Shown: positions 9,361 to 19,344 of the stretch, one piece after another
Layout: the number at the start of each line of letters is the position of its first letter
Numbering within the stretch: the stretch's first letter is position 1
DNA from: Ursus arctos
Taxonomy: Eukaryota > Chordata > Mammalia > Carnivora > Ursidae
NCBI RefSeq assembly: GCF_023065955.2
Contig: NW_026622874.1
Coordinates: 5,748,001 to 5,812,000, forward strand
Length of the DNA: 64,000 nt
Reading direction: 5' to 3'
Translations under genes and position numbers: made by a program
Notes under the pieces: model-generated
What the model was told of the DNA's origin: nothing
Seen by the model: the letters and a program-made list of their open reading frames with translations, nothing else
Database searches by the model: none

Positions 9361-11395
9361 TTTCTAATCGACGTAAGGACAGTGCACACACGTCCACCCA
9401 CATGTGTATTCTAAACTCACTTCCCCCCTCCCCCATATTATTTTTTCCGTAGGAAACCAGGTGAAAAACCCATTTCTTGTTATTGGTTTTTAATGGGCCT
9501 GAATGCTTCTGCAGGCTTCCTCGGCACGGTGCTCTGGCAGCCACGAATGGGCTCCCAGTGCCTCTGAGGAGGTTCTGAGGGATCTGGGAAGAAGTACAAC
9601 AAGTGTGTGTGTGTGTGTGGTGGGTGGGGGAGTGGACGGTCATCATAAAGCCTGAGACCGCAAGGGCGGGCAGCGTTGCTCTGAGAAGCGGGGCGCCGGT
9701 TGATCAAAACCCAGCTGTGCACCTGCTGGGGGTGGGGGTGCGGGAAGATTTGCTGCCCAGCTGAGCTGCGTGCTTAACTTTATTAAATCTGCCAATGAGT
9801 ATATCCATTTTACCATTAGGTACACAAAAGGGAGGCGCCTGGTGGCCCAGTGGGTATCTGGTCTAGGCACCCCCACCCTCCTGCATGGACCAAAGAACTC
9901 CCCTGCCCGCCTCTGACTTTGTTCTGCCTGCTGGGGGAAACGGGTTTCTCTAAGCAAGGATGAGGTTCTTGGAAGAGGTTGAGTGGGAAGATACATATTT
10001 TAATATGTATTTTTTGCCTCTAGAGGTGGAATGAGCTTATCAAGGAAGAGAAGGCAGGTCCTCAGTGTCACAGGTGATTTTGTTTCAGATGTTCTCCCTG
10101 TTGCTGGGAAGCTGGGTCAGAGCAAGGATGACAGCCCCTCACACCTGCTCCTCGGCCAGCTCAGCCCCCCCCCCCCCCGCCAAGGCTTTGTCCTCTTTGG
10201 TGACCAGCCTTCTTGCCTTGACCGCTCCCCCTTCCCCCCCCCCCCTGCCCCGGGAACAAGCACCAGTGGCCCATGAACCTGACATCAGCATGCATTCTTA
10301 CTGCCTCCGGGGTTTGTGGGTGACACCAAACACGGTACAAGGGCAGAGCCACGGAGGGGAGCGTCCTTGGTGGTGGTTCTCACTTCTGGGCTTCCTGCCT
10401 CTGGCACCGACTGCACAAACAGGGATGGAAAAGCCTTCCACTTTAATGAGCCACAGCCTGCTTTTCCTTGGACTAGCCTGATTTCTTTCCTGCTCTCTTT
10501 GGAGGGAACGGGAGGGTTGTTCAAAAGCACGTTGTGTTTATTCCCAAGGAAAAGAGCTGGCTTCCTCTTCAGCCCTTTTTCTGCTCTTTGTTACTCGTAA
10601 ATTCCAAGGCTCCAGCCACCAGCTAGGCAAATTTACAAGTTATTATTAGCAGCTATGTGGAAACCTCACAGTGGAAATGTTTTCTGATAAAAGCACCGAG
10701 GACATCCTTTGTTAAAAACTATTTCAGAAAAACTTCCTTGCTTCGCTCTGTTCCAGCTGCTGTCTGTTCTCCCAGATCATCTGCAGTCGCTTTACAGCTT
10801 GGAGAACGGGCCTTTTAATAGTCGTTCGTTCTAGGTAGTGGGAAGTTGAGTTTTAAAGCAGTAGTTAGACGTTTCTGTAACTTTATCAGAAAAAAAAAAA
10901 AAGACAAGCCCTAAAACCCGTCGCTTTCCGTCCTCTTCCCGAGGTGATGTTGGCTCTGCTGCTGTCTCAGTCCCCAGGGCGGTGAGCAGGGCCACGCGGT
11001 TTCCTCTGAGCACAGGGAGATCTCCGTGTCCCAGTTCTCCCACCTAACAACCGTGCTTGCCAACCATTCTTGCTGGACCTGGACGCGAACCACTGATGCT
11101 GAAGATTACACAACAAAATAAGGAGATCGAGTGTCCCCGGGGACGTCTCTGCTGGGCTCCACCGGGGATGACTAGCGTTGTTCCAGGGGCTGTGTGCCGT
11201 TCCCAGGGAGAGGAAGCAGGCTCAGGAGGTGGACAGAACCTACTAGAGCTGCCGGGGTGTTCGGGGGGCCAACATGACACATTGCTTGATACTGAGGGAG
11301 CTGAGGACACCGGGGCCAAAGTGTTGATCCCAGAGCTTCAGGTTCTAGTTAGACCCAACCTCGCCTGCCACCTGTTGACCAACCAACAGCATCCT
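9361..11395. other. Mostly unique 2-kb stretch
   Basis: Holds a short (TG)9 near 9603-9620, two C-runs (around 10,167-10,178 and 10,231-10,242) and an AT-richer block at 10,580-10,860 that could be conserved noncoding DNA. A GGCGCCTGG near 9834 resembles a SINE head but nothing SINE-like follows. No gene seen. Confidence 0.5.
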
Positions 11396-11401
11396 TCAGG
11401 T

Positions 11402-11735
11402 CGTGGTTCTCAAGCTTACGTCTGCGGCAGAAGCCCCTGTACAATGGGTTAAAACACAGACTTCGGTACCTACCCCCAGAGTTTCCCACTCAGTAGGACT
11501 AGCGGCAGGTGTCAGGCCGGACAATTTGCATTTCTCTCTCTTTCTTTAGATTTATTTATTTATTAAAGAGAGAGAGTGCACAACAGGGAGGGGCAGGGGG
11601 AGAGGGAGAAGCAGACTCCCCGCTGAGCAGGGAGCCTGATGCCGGGCTCAATCCCAGGACCCTGAGATCTGCATTTCTAGTAAGTTCCTAGGTGACGCTG
11701 CTGCTGCTGCTGGTTGGGGTCAACACTTAGAAAAT
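11402..11735 (+). mobile_element. MER5-like hAT-Charlie element, split by a SINE
   Basis: Starts GTGGTTCTCAAGCTTACG and continues with GGGTTAAAACACAGACTTCG, CCCCAGAGTTTCCCACTCAG and TAGGACTAG-type blocks; after the SINE it resumes with TCTAGTAAGTTCCTAGGTGA and GGGTCAACACTTAG. This is the layout of MER5A non-autonomous DNA transposons. A short (CTG)5 run lies at 11,698-11,713. Confidence 0.65.
11536..11667 (-). mobile_element. 5'-truncated SINEC inside the MER5 element
   Basis: Inverted SINE that lacks its tRNA-like head, ending at ...CCCTGAGA. Flanked by TTTGCATTTCT (11,525-11,535) and TCTGCATTTCT (11,668-11,678). Confidence 0.9.
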
Positions 11736-11745
11736 CACAAATTTA

Positions 11746-11978
11746 GGGGCGCTTGGGTGGTGCAGTCAGTTAAGCGACTGACTCTTGGTTTCGGCTCAGG
11801 TCGTGATCTCAGAGCCATGAGATCGAGCCCCAAGTCGAGCTTCTCGCTCAACGGGGAGTCTGCTTGAGATTCTCTCATTTGGCCCCTCCTGTTTGTGCAC
11901 ACGAGCTCTCTCTCTCTCTCTCAAATAAATAAATAAATAAATCAAAAAAAAAAAAGAGAGAGAGGGAGAGAAAGAAAA
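11746..11978 (+). mobile_element. SINEC, full length
   Basis: Head GGGGCGCTTGGGTGGTGCAG, CT-rich body and a long A-rich tail grading into (AG)n. Target-site duplication AGAAAATCACAAATTTA (11,729-11,745) / AGAAAATCACGGGTTTA (11,979-11,995). Confidence 0.94.
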
Positions 11979-12103
11979 AGAAAATCACGGGTTTAGAAGA
12001 TGTGCCTGGTAGTTTTGTTGTATCCGCGTGCTGGGAGGAGGAAGTGTGGTAATTTTGTAGTTCTGTGCTTCTAGGTATGTTTATAACCTAACAGTGCACC
12101 CAG

Positions 12104-12136
12104 GGTGCCTGGGAGGCTCAGTCGGCTAAGCACACC
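12104..12136 (+). mobile_element. SINEC head-only fragment
   Basis: GGGTGCCTGGGAGGCTCAGT followed by CGGCTAAGCAC matches the first ~33 nt of the SINE, after which homology stops. A 3' loss is unusual for a retroposon and points to a later deletion. Confidence 0.6.
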
Positions 12137-13500
12137 TCTCTACCATTCTGTGCTCCAAAAGCTGGGGAGGGGCGCTGTTTGGGAAAGGGCACATCAGCGT
12201 GGACCTCACCCCAGAAGGTATTTCCTCAGGTCTAACGGTGACCCCTGCCCTCTACCCTGCTTGGAAGTTAGCTTGCAAGTTGCATTTCTAGGTTGTTGTA
12301 AGTTCGCTAAGGGTATTTCTCAGAATGGCACAGCATAGCTGGTGTTTGAAGCCAGATTTTGGGGTACCCTAATTCTACCTACCCATCATGTCCTACCCAT
12401 CATGTTTGCTGTTCCCGTGGCCCTTCATTCCCCTCAAGCTGGTCGAGTGTCTGGATGTCATCGGTCTATGCCAACCACTCAGCCCCGTGGAGCCCCAGGG
12501 GTTTGGCAGCAAGCCTCCGTGCACTGCAGACCAGCTAGTTGTACCTAGGAATTCTCGGGGTTCCAGCTGTCTTCCAATGTGATTTAGAGTTGAGTTATTG
12601 GTGACACAAATGGAATTACTCAGGAAGTGGAAAAATCCTTGATATGTGTGTCCTGTGTGTTAGGAGACGGGGGAGAGCATGGGGAGGGGGAGGGGCAGTC
12701 TTCGTTTTCATCGCTCAGTAAATTTCCCCCAGTCTCCGCTTCCAACATTTGGCACTGGGAGGAAACCCCATAATCTAAAATCTTGATCAGCAGGAGCAGA
12801 GGGCAAAGGGTTGGTAATATATCAGCGTTTTCTTGTATAGCAATGGAACTTGATTTGTGCCGTGGGACTTTATTTTTAGAGCAGTGGAGAGTGTCTCCAT
12901 GGGGTTATGGTTGAGATTTTTGTCCTCCTTTATGTAAGATAATAATTCATTATACACATACTGTATTGTACAAACCCTTCTGTTGTTTCCAAATTCTCAT
13001 ATACAGAAAAGTTTAAACAACAACTCTCTTAAAAGAGCACTCCTCTCTTACCCCTGCACATTTCGGAAGTGTTTTAGAAATCTGCCTGTCCTCGGTGACG
13101 CTTACACAATCTTTTTTCAGATAGTCAAATTAGAGACTTCGTGACTTTCCTTTCTGTGAACTATGGGGGCCGTTTGGTGACTTCTCTGGAGAGACAGAAA
13201 TACATTGTAACTATTTGCCATGAAAAAAAACCTTGAGAATCATCAGACCCACATTTGTGTTTTAATACATCTTGCCACTAGATGGCAGTATAGTAACGGA
13301 CAGGACAATCTGGGGTGTCTCTTCACCCATTTTAAATACGCTCAGAGTCCTAAACCGGTCTAGTAGAATCATCAGGTCCTCGTCAGCCCCAGCAGGGTGG
13401 ACTGGGGCCCAGGACCTCCGTCCTGAGCAAGACTCCTATGAGCTTACTAGTGGTTGCAGGAAACCCTTTTACCTCCAGATCTGGAATAATTATCATGCAT
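12137..13500. other. Unique AT-leaning sequence
   Basis: No named repeat. A G-quadruplex motif (G-runs of 5, 4, 5 and 4) lies at 12,669-12,695. Only short open frames. Confidence 0.45.
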
Positions 13501-13502
13501 TT

Positions 13503-13685
13503 ATTTTTTTTTTTAATATTTTTTTTTATTTATTTGAGAGAGAGCACAAGCAGGGGGAGCTGGCGCAGGCAGAGGGAGAAGCAGGCTTCCCGCCGAGCAG
13601 GGAGCCCGATGCGGGGCTGGATCCCAGGACCCTGGGATCATGACCTGAACCGAAGGCCGAGGCTTCACTGACTGAGCCCCCCAGG
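13503..13685 (-). mobile_element. SINEC, inverted
   Basis: T-run, TTATTTATTTGAGAGAGAGC, CCCGCCGAGCAGGGAGCC, GGATCATGACCTGAACCGAA and a degraded complement of the head (CTGACTGAGCCCCCCAGG). No clear target-site duplication. Confidence 0.9.
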
Positions 13686-13689
13686 CTCA

Positions 13690-15514
13690 GAACAGCTTTG
13701 GGCTTTGCTACTTTTTAATATTTGGATGTCAGAATGTATAATTTATCACTACTCCCTGACAGAGCTGCTGTGTATCCAACATTCAAATACAAATGCGTAT
13801 CTTTCCATTAGAATTTCGTCTCCCCTTCCTCACGTCTATGCTCTCCTTCGTTGAGGTTTAAAAAGCAAGCAAGGCTAGTGGTTGGCAGCTTCTCTCCCAC
13901 ATGACGTGTGACCCGGAAAGGAAGCAATGGCTTTTCTGGGCTTCCGTCCCTCCTCGGGATTAACAATCCACTGCTCTCTGACATTGCTGTCTTCCTTCCT
14001 CCCTGACTCTGAGGGTGTCGTTGTCAGGGATTCCGTGCCCCAAGAGGGCAAAAGAAAACCAGGCCACGGGGACTTACATGGACATTTAAACATTTTGAAG
14101 AATGGCAAGTTTGGCTTAATTTCTCATATACTTGAGACCCTCCAACAGGATTAGAAAGCGAATGGGGCCCTCCATGGCTGGTAGAAGACAACAGCTATTT
14201 CTGTAGAAATAGTCCGAGAAGAAAACAAAATCCACAGCAATAGAGAAAATGGAGCAGATTTGCTGTGTGGAAGTTTTCCCACCTGAGGAACCAGGGTGAC
14301 AGATGGAATCTCACATGGGCCCCGGGGCTGTAGATGTGCAGACACCACTCACCTGTTTGGGCTCTGACTCCTCCCCCCAGCACGTTCAGGCTCCTTTAGG
14401 GGGCTGGCCCTGCCGAGCTCATTCACTGGGTCACTGCTGCGGCCCGTGTCACTGTTCAGTGACAGGCTTTCCTCTGTCCCCATGGCCCCTCCAGGGAGCG
14501 CCATAATTGTCACCATCATGAACTGGCCCTCCACACCCTGAGCCTGGGGTGCTCACTGGCCCTGGGGTAAGATGCCAAAGCCAGAGGAACAAAATCCTAG
14601 CCTTGCCAGCCCCTGACCCTTGTCAGCTCCCAGGAAGGCTTCCGCCATCCCAGATGGCTACTGATGCCCCCTCTGTCCCCTGCTCGTGGGGGGGCCTTTA
14701 CTATCCTAGGTTCTGTGCCTTCAAGGGCCAGAGAGTGGAGCCCAGCTCTGGGGGCACAGAGGCCATGCTGCTTGTGGGGCTGGAGTGGCCTTCCTGGCAT
14801 CTGGGCATCAGGGAGGACCTGCGGGAGTGGAGACTGGTCTAGGGCTGAAAATGGGGCCGCCCTGCCTCCCAGGGCCATTCTAACCATCCCAGCCTGCATT
14901 CCCACTCTGAAGAACACACACCCACTCCTCTCCCCCATCTGTTAGGAAATCACTTTTCCCAGAAAGCAGGTGCTTCCTCAGGCCCTGAGAACCCTATTGT
15001 CCTGACCTTGGGCACATCTCTGGGGCCACTCCCAGGAATATTTCTATGGGAGGCAAAGCCTTCATTCTTCTGCTCTCTTTATCACAGCTCTCCCCGGGAG
15101 CCTTATCTTCCAGCCACATCACGTGAAGCCTCCAGATATAGACCATATATAGCAATAAAATTTATTGCATTATAATCGCATGCAGGGCTATGTGGGTAAT
15201 CAGCTTTGGGTGGGGAGGGAGAGAAAGCTCTAACTTGCAGCATTTGCTCAATTCCATGGTGGAAATACTCTCACCACCGCCAATCTCAAACTACCAGTGT
15301 GATATTCCAGAACTTGGAAACTGGGAACAGACACACCGACTCCAGCCCACCACTGACAGCATGAGTTCCCAGAGCTTCTTCTCTGGTCTTGTTCAAATCC
15401 CGATAGGTGGAGGAGGTGAGGAGGTCAGATAGTATTTTTTTTTATGGTGTCATAATACTTATTGTTGAATATTAAGAATTACAAACTCTGACTTATATTA
15501 AAAAATGCAAATTT
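13690..15514. other. Unique 1.8-kb stretch, nothing recognised
   Basis: GC-moderate sequence with no named repeat and no convincing frame. The 14,549-14,945 frames on both strands overlap each other and lack domains. Confidence 0.45.
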
Positions 15515-15528
15515 AAAAATATGCAGAG

Positions 15529-15711
15529 ATGGCTCAGTCGGTTAAGCATCTGCCTTCAGCTCAGATCATGATCCCGGGGTCCTGGGATCAAGTCCCACTT
15601 TGGGCTCCTTGCTCAGCGGGGAATCTGCTTCTCCCTCTGCCTGACCTTCCCCCCGCTTGTGCTCTCTCTGACAAATAAATAAATTAAATCTTTACAAAAA
15701 ATAAAAAATAA
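15529..15711 (+). mobile_element. SINEC, slightly 5'-truncated
   Basis: Begins at ATGGCTCAGTCGGTTAAGC, missing about 10 nt of the head. Target-site duplication AAAAATATGCAGAG is perfect (15,515-15,528 and 15,712-15,725), so the truncation happened at insertion. Confidence 0.95.
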
Positions 15712-15725
15712 AAAAATATGCAGAG

Positions 15726-17180
15726 GTTTTCCATACCCTATGGGATACGATAAAGGTTTCTGATCTCAAAATTAAAAGAAGCTAAAAGCAAAGCAGGTTC
15801 ATAACGCCATTAATAGGTGAATGCAAACACTGTTTTCATGTAAGGGCCATGTACTCAGACTGGTATGCTTGGAGGCTTTCTGAGGGCAGACAGGATTACT
15901 CCCACCTTATAGACGACGACTCTTCTGTGCCCCACACAGGTGGCTGGGTGAACACTCTATCCATTTGAGGCATGTGCATTTGTCACACAGACCATATGCA
16001 GATTTTCAAAGGAAACGTCCAGAAACTGGTTTTCACAGCTCTTAGAAACCCTCACTCAGGAAGGGATATAGAAGGATCAAGAAAAAGGAGAGGGGGGTTT
16101 GTTAAGAAAGTCATGACTGCAGTGGCCTCCCCAAAAGGGGTGGGGCTGGGGCTCTTCCCTCCTTCCCCTCACGTCTGGCAAGACAAGATCCACTCTGAGA
16201 CCTGCCCCAATGGCTCAGAAAGCTCCAGCAACAGCCTTGGCAGTGGAAAGAGGTAGAAAAAAGAGAAAACAGGGCTTCATTTGAGCAAAAACTACACCCC
16301 GCAGAAAGTGGGGACCAACCTTCCTGGGCCTCAGGATGGAGACAGCAGGCCAGCCGACATCCCGAATTTGATCCAAGAGTTGGCTTGAGAGGTGCGGGGA
16401 TGAGGGAAGCAAGGGGGGGGGGGGGAGGTGGCAGGGGGAGAATCTGTGTGTGGGGAGCAGCCTGAGCATGACATCCCGGTGCCTGAATGAGACTAACACA
16501 AACAAACAAGCAGACCCAGGAAAGAGAGTCGGTTCAACTATGGGCCCCGTCCTTAGCCTGATAAGAGCCATGCCATCCCCTGACCCCTGCTCCTTCCCAC
16601 GTGCTGGGCACAGGAAGTGCTGTGAAGCCCCACCTTGGAATGAACATTACAGTGTTACTCTGCTGGATTCTTGGCCCAGACACCTCATTCTGAAACAAGA
16701 CCGTTTTGTGATTTGAATGTCCGTCCATAGAATGACCTCATACCTCAGAGCCAGCAGAAAAAATTCTGGAGTTCATGGGGTTTTTCACCGAATGGCAGGA
16801 GGGAGCTTTCCCTGTGGAATACATTTGGAAGGACCCCCAGCCCCCGGGGGAGGGGCAGAAATACAGCTGCTTTTGGATCGAATCTTGCGGGTGCAATGTG
16901 GATTTGGCAGGCCTTGGGGACCAGCCTCATGGCAGAGCTCCTTGGGGCGGGCCCTGTGGTAGCAGCCATCTGGGAGGAGTGGGGCCAGCCCAAGCTGACT
17001 CCACGGGAGGGGCTACTTCCATTGACTCTGAATTGAGGTAAAGGCTGAGTTTTAAAATGCAACTTTTAATAAGATGATACGTTTGCAGATGGAGTCACGG
17101 CCTGAGTCAAAATCCCATGGGACAGATTCCCACTCCCATCTGTGTAGTCTGCGCAAATCTCCTCCCAGCCCCCTCCCTGA
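15726..17180. other. Unique sequence 5' of the CpG-rich block
   Basis: No named repeat. It contains a 13-G run (16,413-16,425). Several overlapping frames of 80-130 aa without domains. Confidence 0.45.
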
Positions 17181-17182
17181 CT

Positions 17183-17270
17183 CACCAAGGGTGGGGATTG
17201 AACACGCAGCGCCCCCACCCCCCAGCCCAGCCTTCTGCAGAAGCCAGCACTCCAACCGACCGCTCTAACC
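17183..17270 (-). repeat. tRNA-like sequence (ancient tRNA-derived SINE or tRNA relic)
   Basis: On the minus strand it reads GGTTAGAGCGGTCGGTTGGA (A-box-like), then GTGCTGGCTTCTGCAGAAGG (anticodon-arm-like), a G-rich insertion, and GTGTTCAATCCCC (B-box-like). The spacing between boxes is longer than in a tRNA gene and there is no clean acceptor stem, so a functional tRNA is unlikely. Confidence 0.35.
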
Positions 17271-17544
17271 AAATTTCACCCTGGGATGTGTCCGAGGCAG
17301 GAGAGACGGCTGGGCTTGCAGGCAGGTACTGGTTCCAGGTTGCTGCCTCTGCTCCCGGGGACAAGCATCCGGCTCCTTAGGGATAGAGTGTGCGTCAAAG
17401 ATGTTAATGGAAAGCTGAATGACCGTGCAGCAAGCGGCCTGAAGCATTGCGCCCGGGGGCAGCTGCAGAGAGATCTTTGTCTTGTCTGCGGCGCTGTGCA
17501 AGGGCTGGAATTTTTGCTCCGCTCCAGGCAGTGGGATGTTTGCA

Positions 17545-17548
<4 letters not shown>

Positions 17549-17589
<41 letters not shown>

Positions 17590-17607
17590 TGTGTGTGTGT
17601 GTGTGTT
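17549..17607 (+). repeat. (TG)n microsatellite
   Basis: About 28 TG repeats interrupted by GCGC near the middle. Alternating purine-pyrimidine sequence of this kind can adopt Z-DNA. It borders the CpG-rich block. Confidence 0.98.
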
Positions 17608-17609
17608 TC

Positions 17610-17970
17610 TGAGAGCCGCCGCCGCCGCCTCCGCGGGCCGCAGCTGGTGTTGCCGGGGCAGAAGCGCTGAGTCACTGGCTGTGCAGCGGCTCTTACATCA
17701 CGTTTCATTGTCCTTTCTTCCTTTCGAGGCTTTTAAGGGCTCTTTCAGTGTTTTTGTTTTGCTTTGTGTTTGCCTCGAGCTTATCCCTGGCTGGAAATCG
17801 GGGTGTAACAACCGAGAGGCCCCGGGCTTCCGCAAAAGCCGCGCGGATGCCGAGAACGCCCAGCAGCCCAGGTCCGTGCTCTGAGCGCCCAGCGGCCGAG
17901 GCGGCAGGTGCCGCGGGCAGGGCGGAGGCGGGGTGGGGGCGCGGGTAGGGGTTCTGAACTGGAGCCGGTG
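17610..17970 (+). promoter_or_regulatory. CpG-rich block: candidate promoter and first exon
   Basis: Holds (GCC)n, 8 CpG per 60 nt at 17,821-17,940, an AP-1 consensus TGAGTCA at 17,668-17,674 and a G-quadruplex motif at 17,930-17,951. A strong plus-strand donor GCCG|GTGAGT starts at 17,968. There is no TATA box in a clear position and no credible coding frame, so if transcribed it could be a 5' UTR exon or a noncoding RNA start. The 145-aa frame through the TG repeat is low-complexity and rejected. Confidence 0.45.
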
Positions 17971-18139
17971 AGTTTCACAGCCCCCTTATTCGTCGTCGTT
18001 CGGGCCCTCGTTTTAGCCCAAGTGTAACAGGTGGTGCTAATTATCTGTGCGACATAAATTCTTGGAAAGCTGGCTTCTACAGAGGGCCCTACGCATTTGT
18101 TTAAAGGACTGTTTTACCCAAACAGCTTGTCACTGTATT

Positions 18140-18430
18140 GAAAACAAAAATTTGGTTATAAAAATACCTACTTATTATGGAAAAGTTGGGGGCATAAACA
18201 GAAAAACGTAAGGGATAAAATTAAAAAAAACCCAGCTATTCATAATCCATCACCAGGGGATGTTCGCTGTTACCATTTTCATATGTAATTTTCCAATATT
18301 TTTCCTATCTATGAACCGATATACACATACATTTTACATAATTGGGCCCACATTGTACATTGTCTTTAATCTGAAAAATATCCTGTATGTTCTTAGTCAT
18401 TAAGCCATATCCTAGAAGTGCTACGAATTA
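18140..18430. repeat. Ancient interspersed repeat, family unclear
   Basis: AT-rich text with a familiar repeat pattern (GGTTATAAAAATACCTACTT, CATAATCCATCACCAGGGGA, TACATAATTGGGCCCACATT, CCTAGAAGTGCTACGAATTA). It resembles an old L1/DNA-element tail, but I cannot name the family safely. Confidence 0.4.
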
Positions 18431-18632
18431 GCCCGGTTATCAGCAAAGAGATATTGCTACATCTTTCATTGTTTTCTCTGAGGTCACTTCCTTTCTATTT
18501 CTAGCATCTTTGTCTTGCCAAGATAGCCTCCCCCGAAAGTCGCACCACTGCAGGGTTGCTGAAGCATTTTCTTAGGTAACCATCTCTTTTTCTCTTCGCT
18601 GCTGAGAAATCCCTAATGTGCATCTAACCAGG

Positions 18633-18793
18633 TCAGGGATTTCCAAACTGGAGGGCCCATCAGAACCATCTGGAAGGCTCAGCAGAGGGCGCTGAGCTTC
18701 ATTCCCTCAGTTTCAGATTAAGTAGGGCTGGCTGGAGTGGTGGGGCAAGCTCCCCAGTAGGGTGGCTTGTGCTGCCCCCCACTGAGACCACTG
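18633..18793 (+). mobile_element. MER5-like hAT-Charlie fragment
   Basis: TTTCCAAACTGGAGGGCCCA, TCAGAACCATCTGGAAGG and a closing GAGACCACTG follow the MER5A layout (opening 'CAAA...', internal 'ATCACCTGG..', closing 'GAACCACTG'). Confidence 0.55.
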
Positions 18794-18904
18794 ATATGGG
18801 GGAACGGATGGACAATTTGATTACTCCAAGTCCCCTCCTAGGGTTCTTGGCTACTTGTCCTCTTTCCCTTAGTGCCTTTATCTTGTCACTGGAGCTCTTG
18901 CCTT

Positions 18905-19089
18905 TTTTTTTTTTTTAAGATTTATTTATTTATTTTGGAGAAAGAGAGCAAGTAGGGAGAGGGACAGAAAGAGACAAGAGACTCCACACAGAGCATAGAG
19001 CCCCACGTGGGGCTCAATCCCAGGACCCTGAGATCATGACCTGAGCCAAAGACAGACGCTTAACCAACTGAGCCACCGAGGTGCCCCTC
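18905..19089 (-). mobile_element. SINEC, inverted
   Basis: Full inverted SINE ending CCAACTGAGCCACCGAGGTG. Flanked by TGGAGCTCTTGCCTT (18,890-18,904) and TAGAGTCCTTGCCTT (19,090-19,104). Confidence 0.93.
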
Positions 19090-19169
19090 TAGAGTCCTTG
19101 CCTTTAACCACTACCTATGTTGTCCCTTCATGGTGTCACCCATGCATACAAAGGACAGAAACAGTTTCC

Positions 19170-19331
19170 TTTTTTTAAAAAAGATTTTATTAATTTTTAT
19201 TTGAGAGAGAGAGAGAGCTTGTGCACAAGTGGGGGAAGGGGCAGAGGCAGAGGGAGAAGCAGACTCCCTGCTGAGCATCATGACCTGAACCGAAGGCAGA
19301 CACTCAATCGACTGAGCCACCCAGGTGCCCC
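19170..19331 (-). mobile_element. SINEC, inverted, internal deletion
   Basis: SINE lacking ~25-30 nt between GCTGAGC and ATCATGACC. Target-site duplication CAGAAACAGTTTC is perfect (19,156-19,168 and 19,332-19,344). Confidence 0.95.
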
Positions 19332-19344
19332 CAGAAACAGTTTC

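Noticed and set aside
9834..9860. SINE head at GGCGCCTGGTGGCCCAG
   Set aside because: Only ~17 nt match and no SINE body, tail or duplication follows.
17183..17270. Functional tRNA gene
   Set aside because: No acceptor-stem pairing seen, the A-to-B spacing is too long, and there is a G-rich insertion; kept only as a tRNA-like relic.
17447..17884. 145-codon frame through the TG repeat
   Set aside because: Largely translated (TG)n as alternating Val-Cys; artefact.
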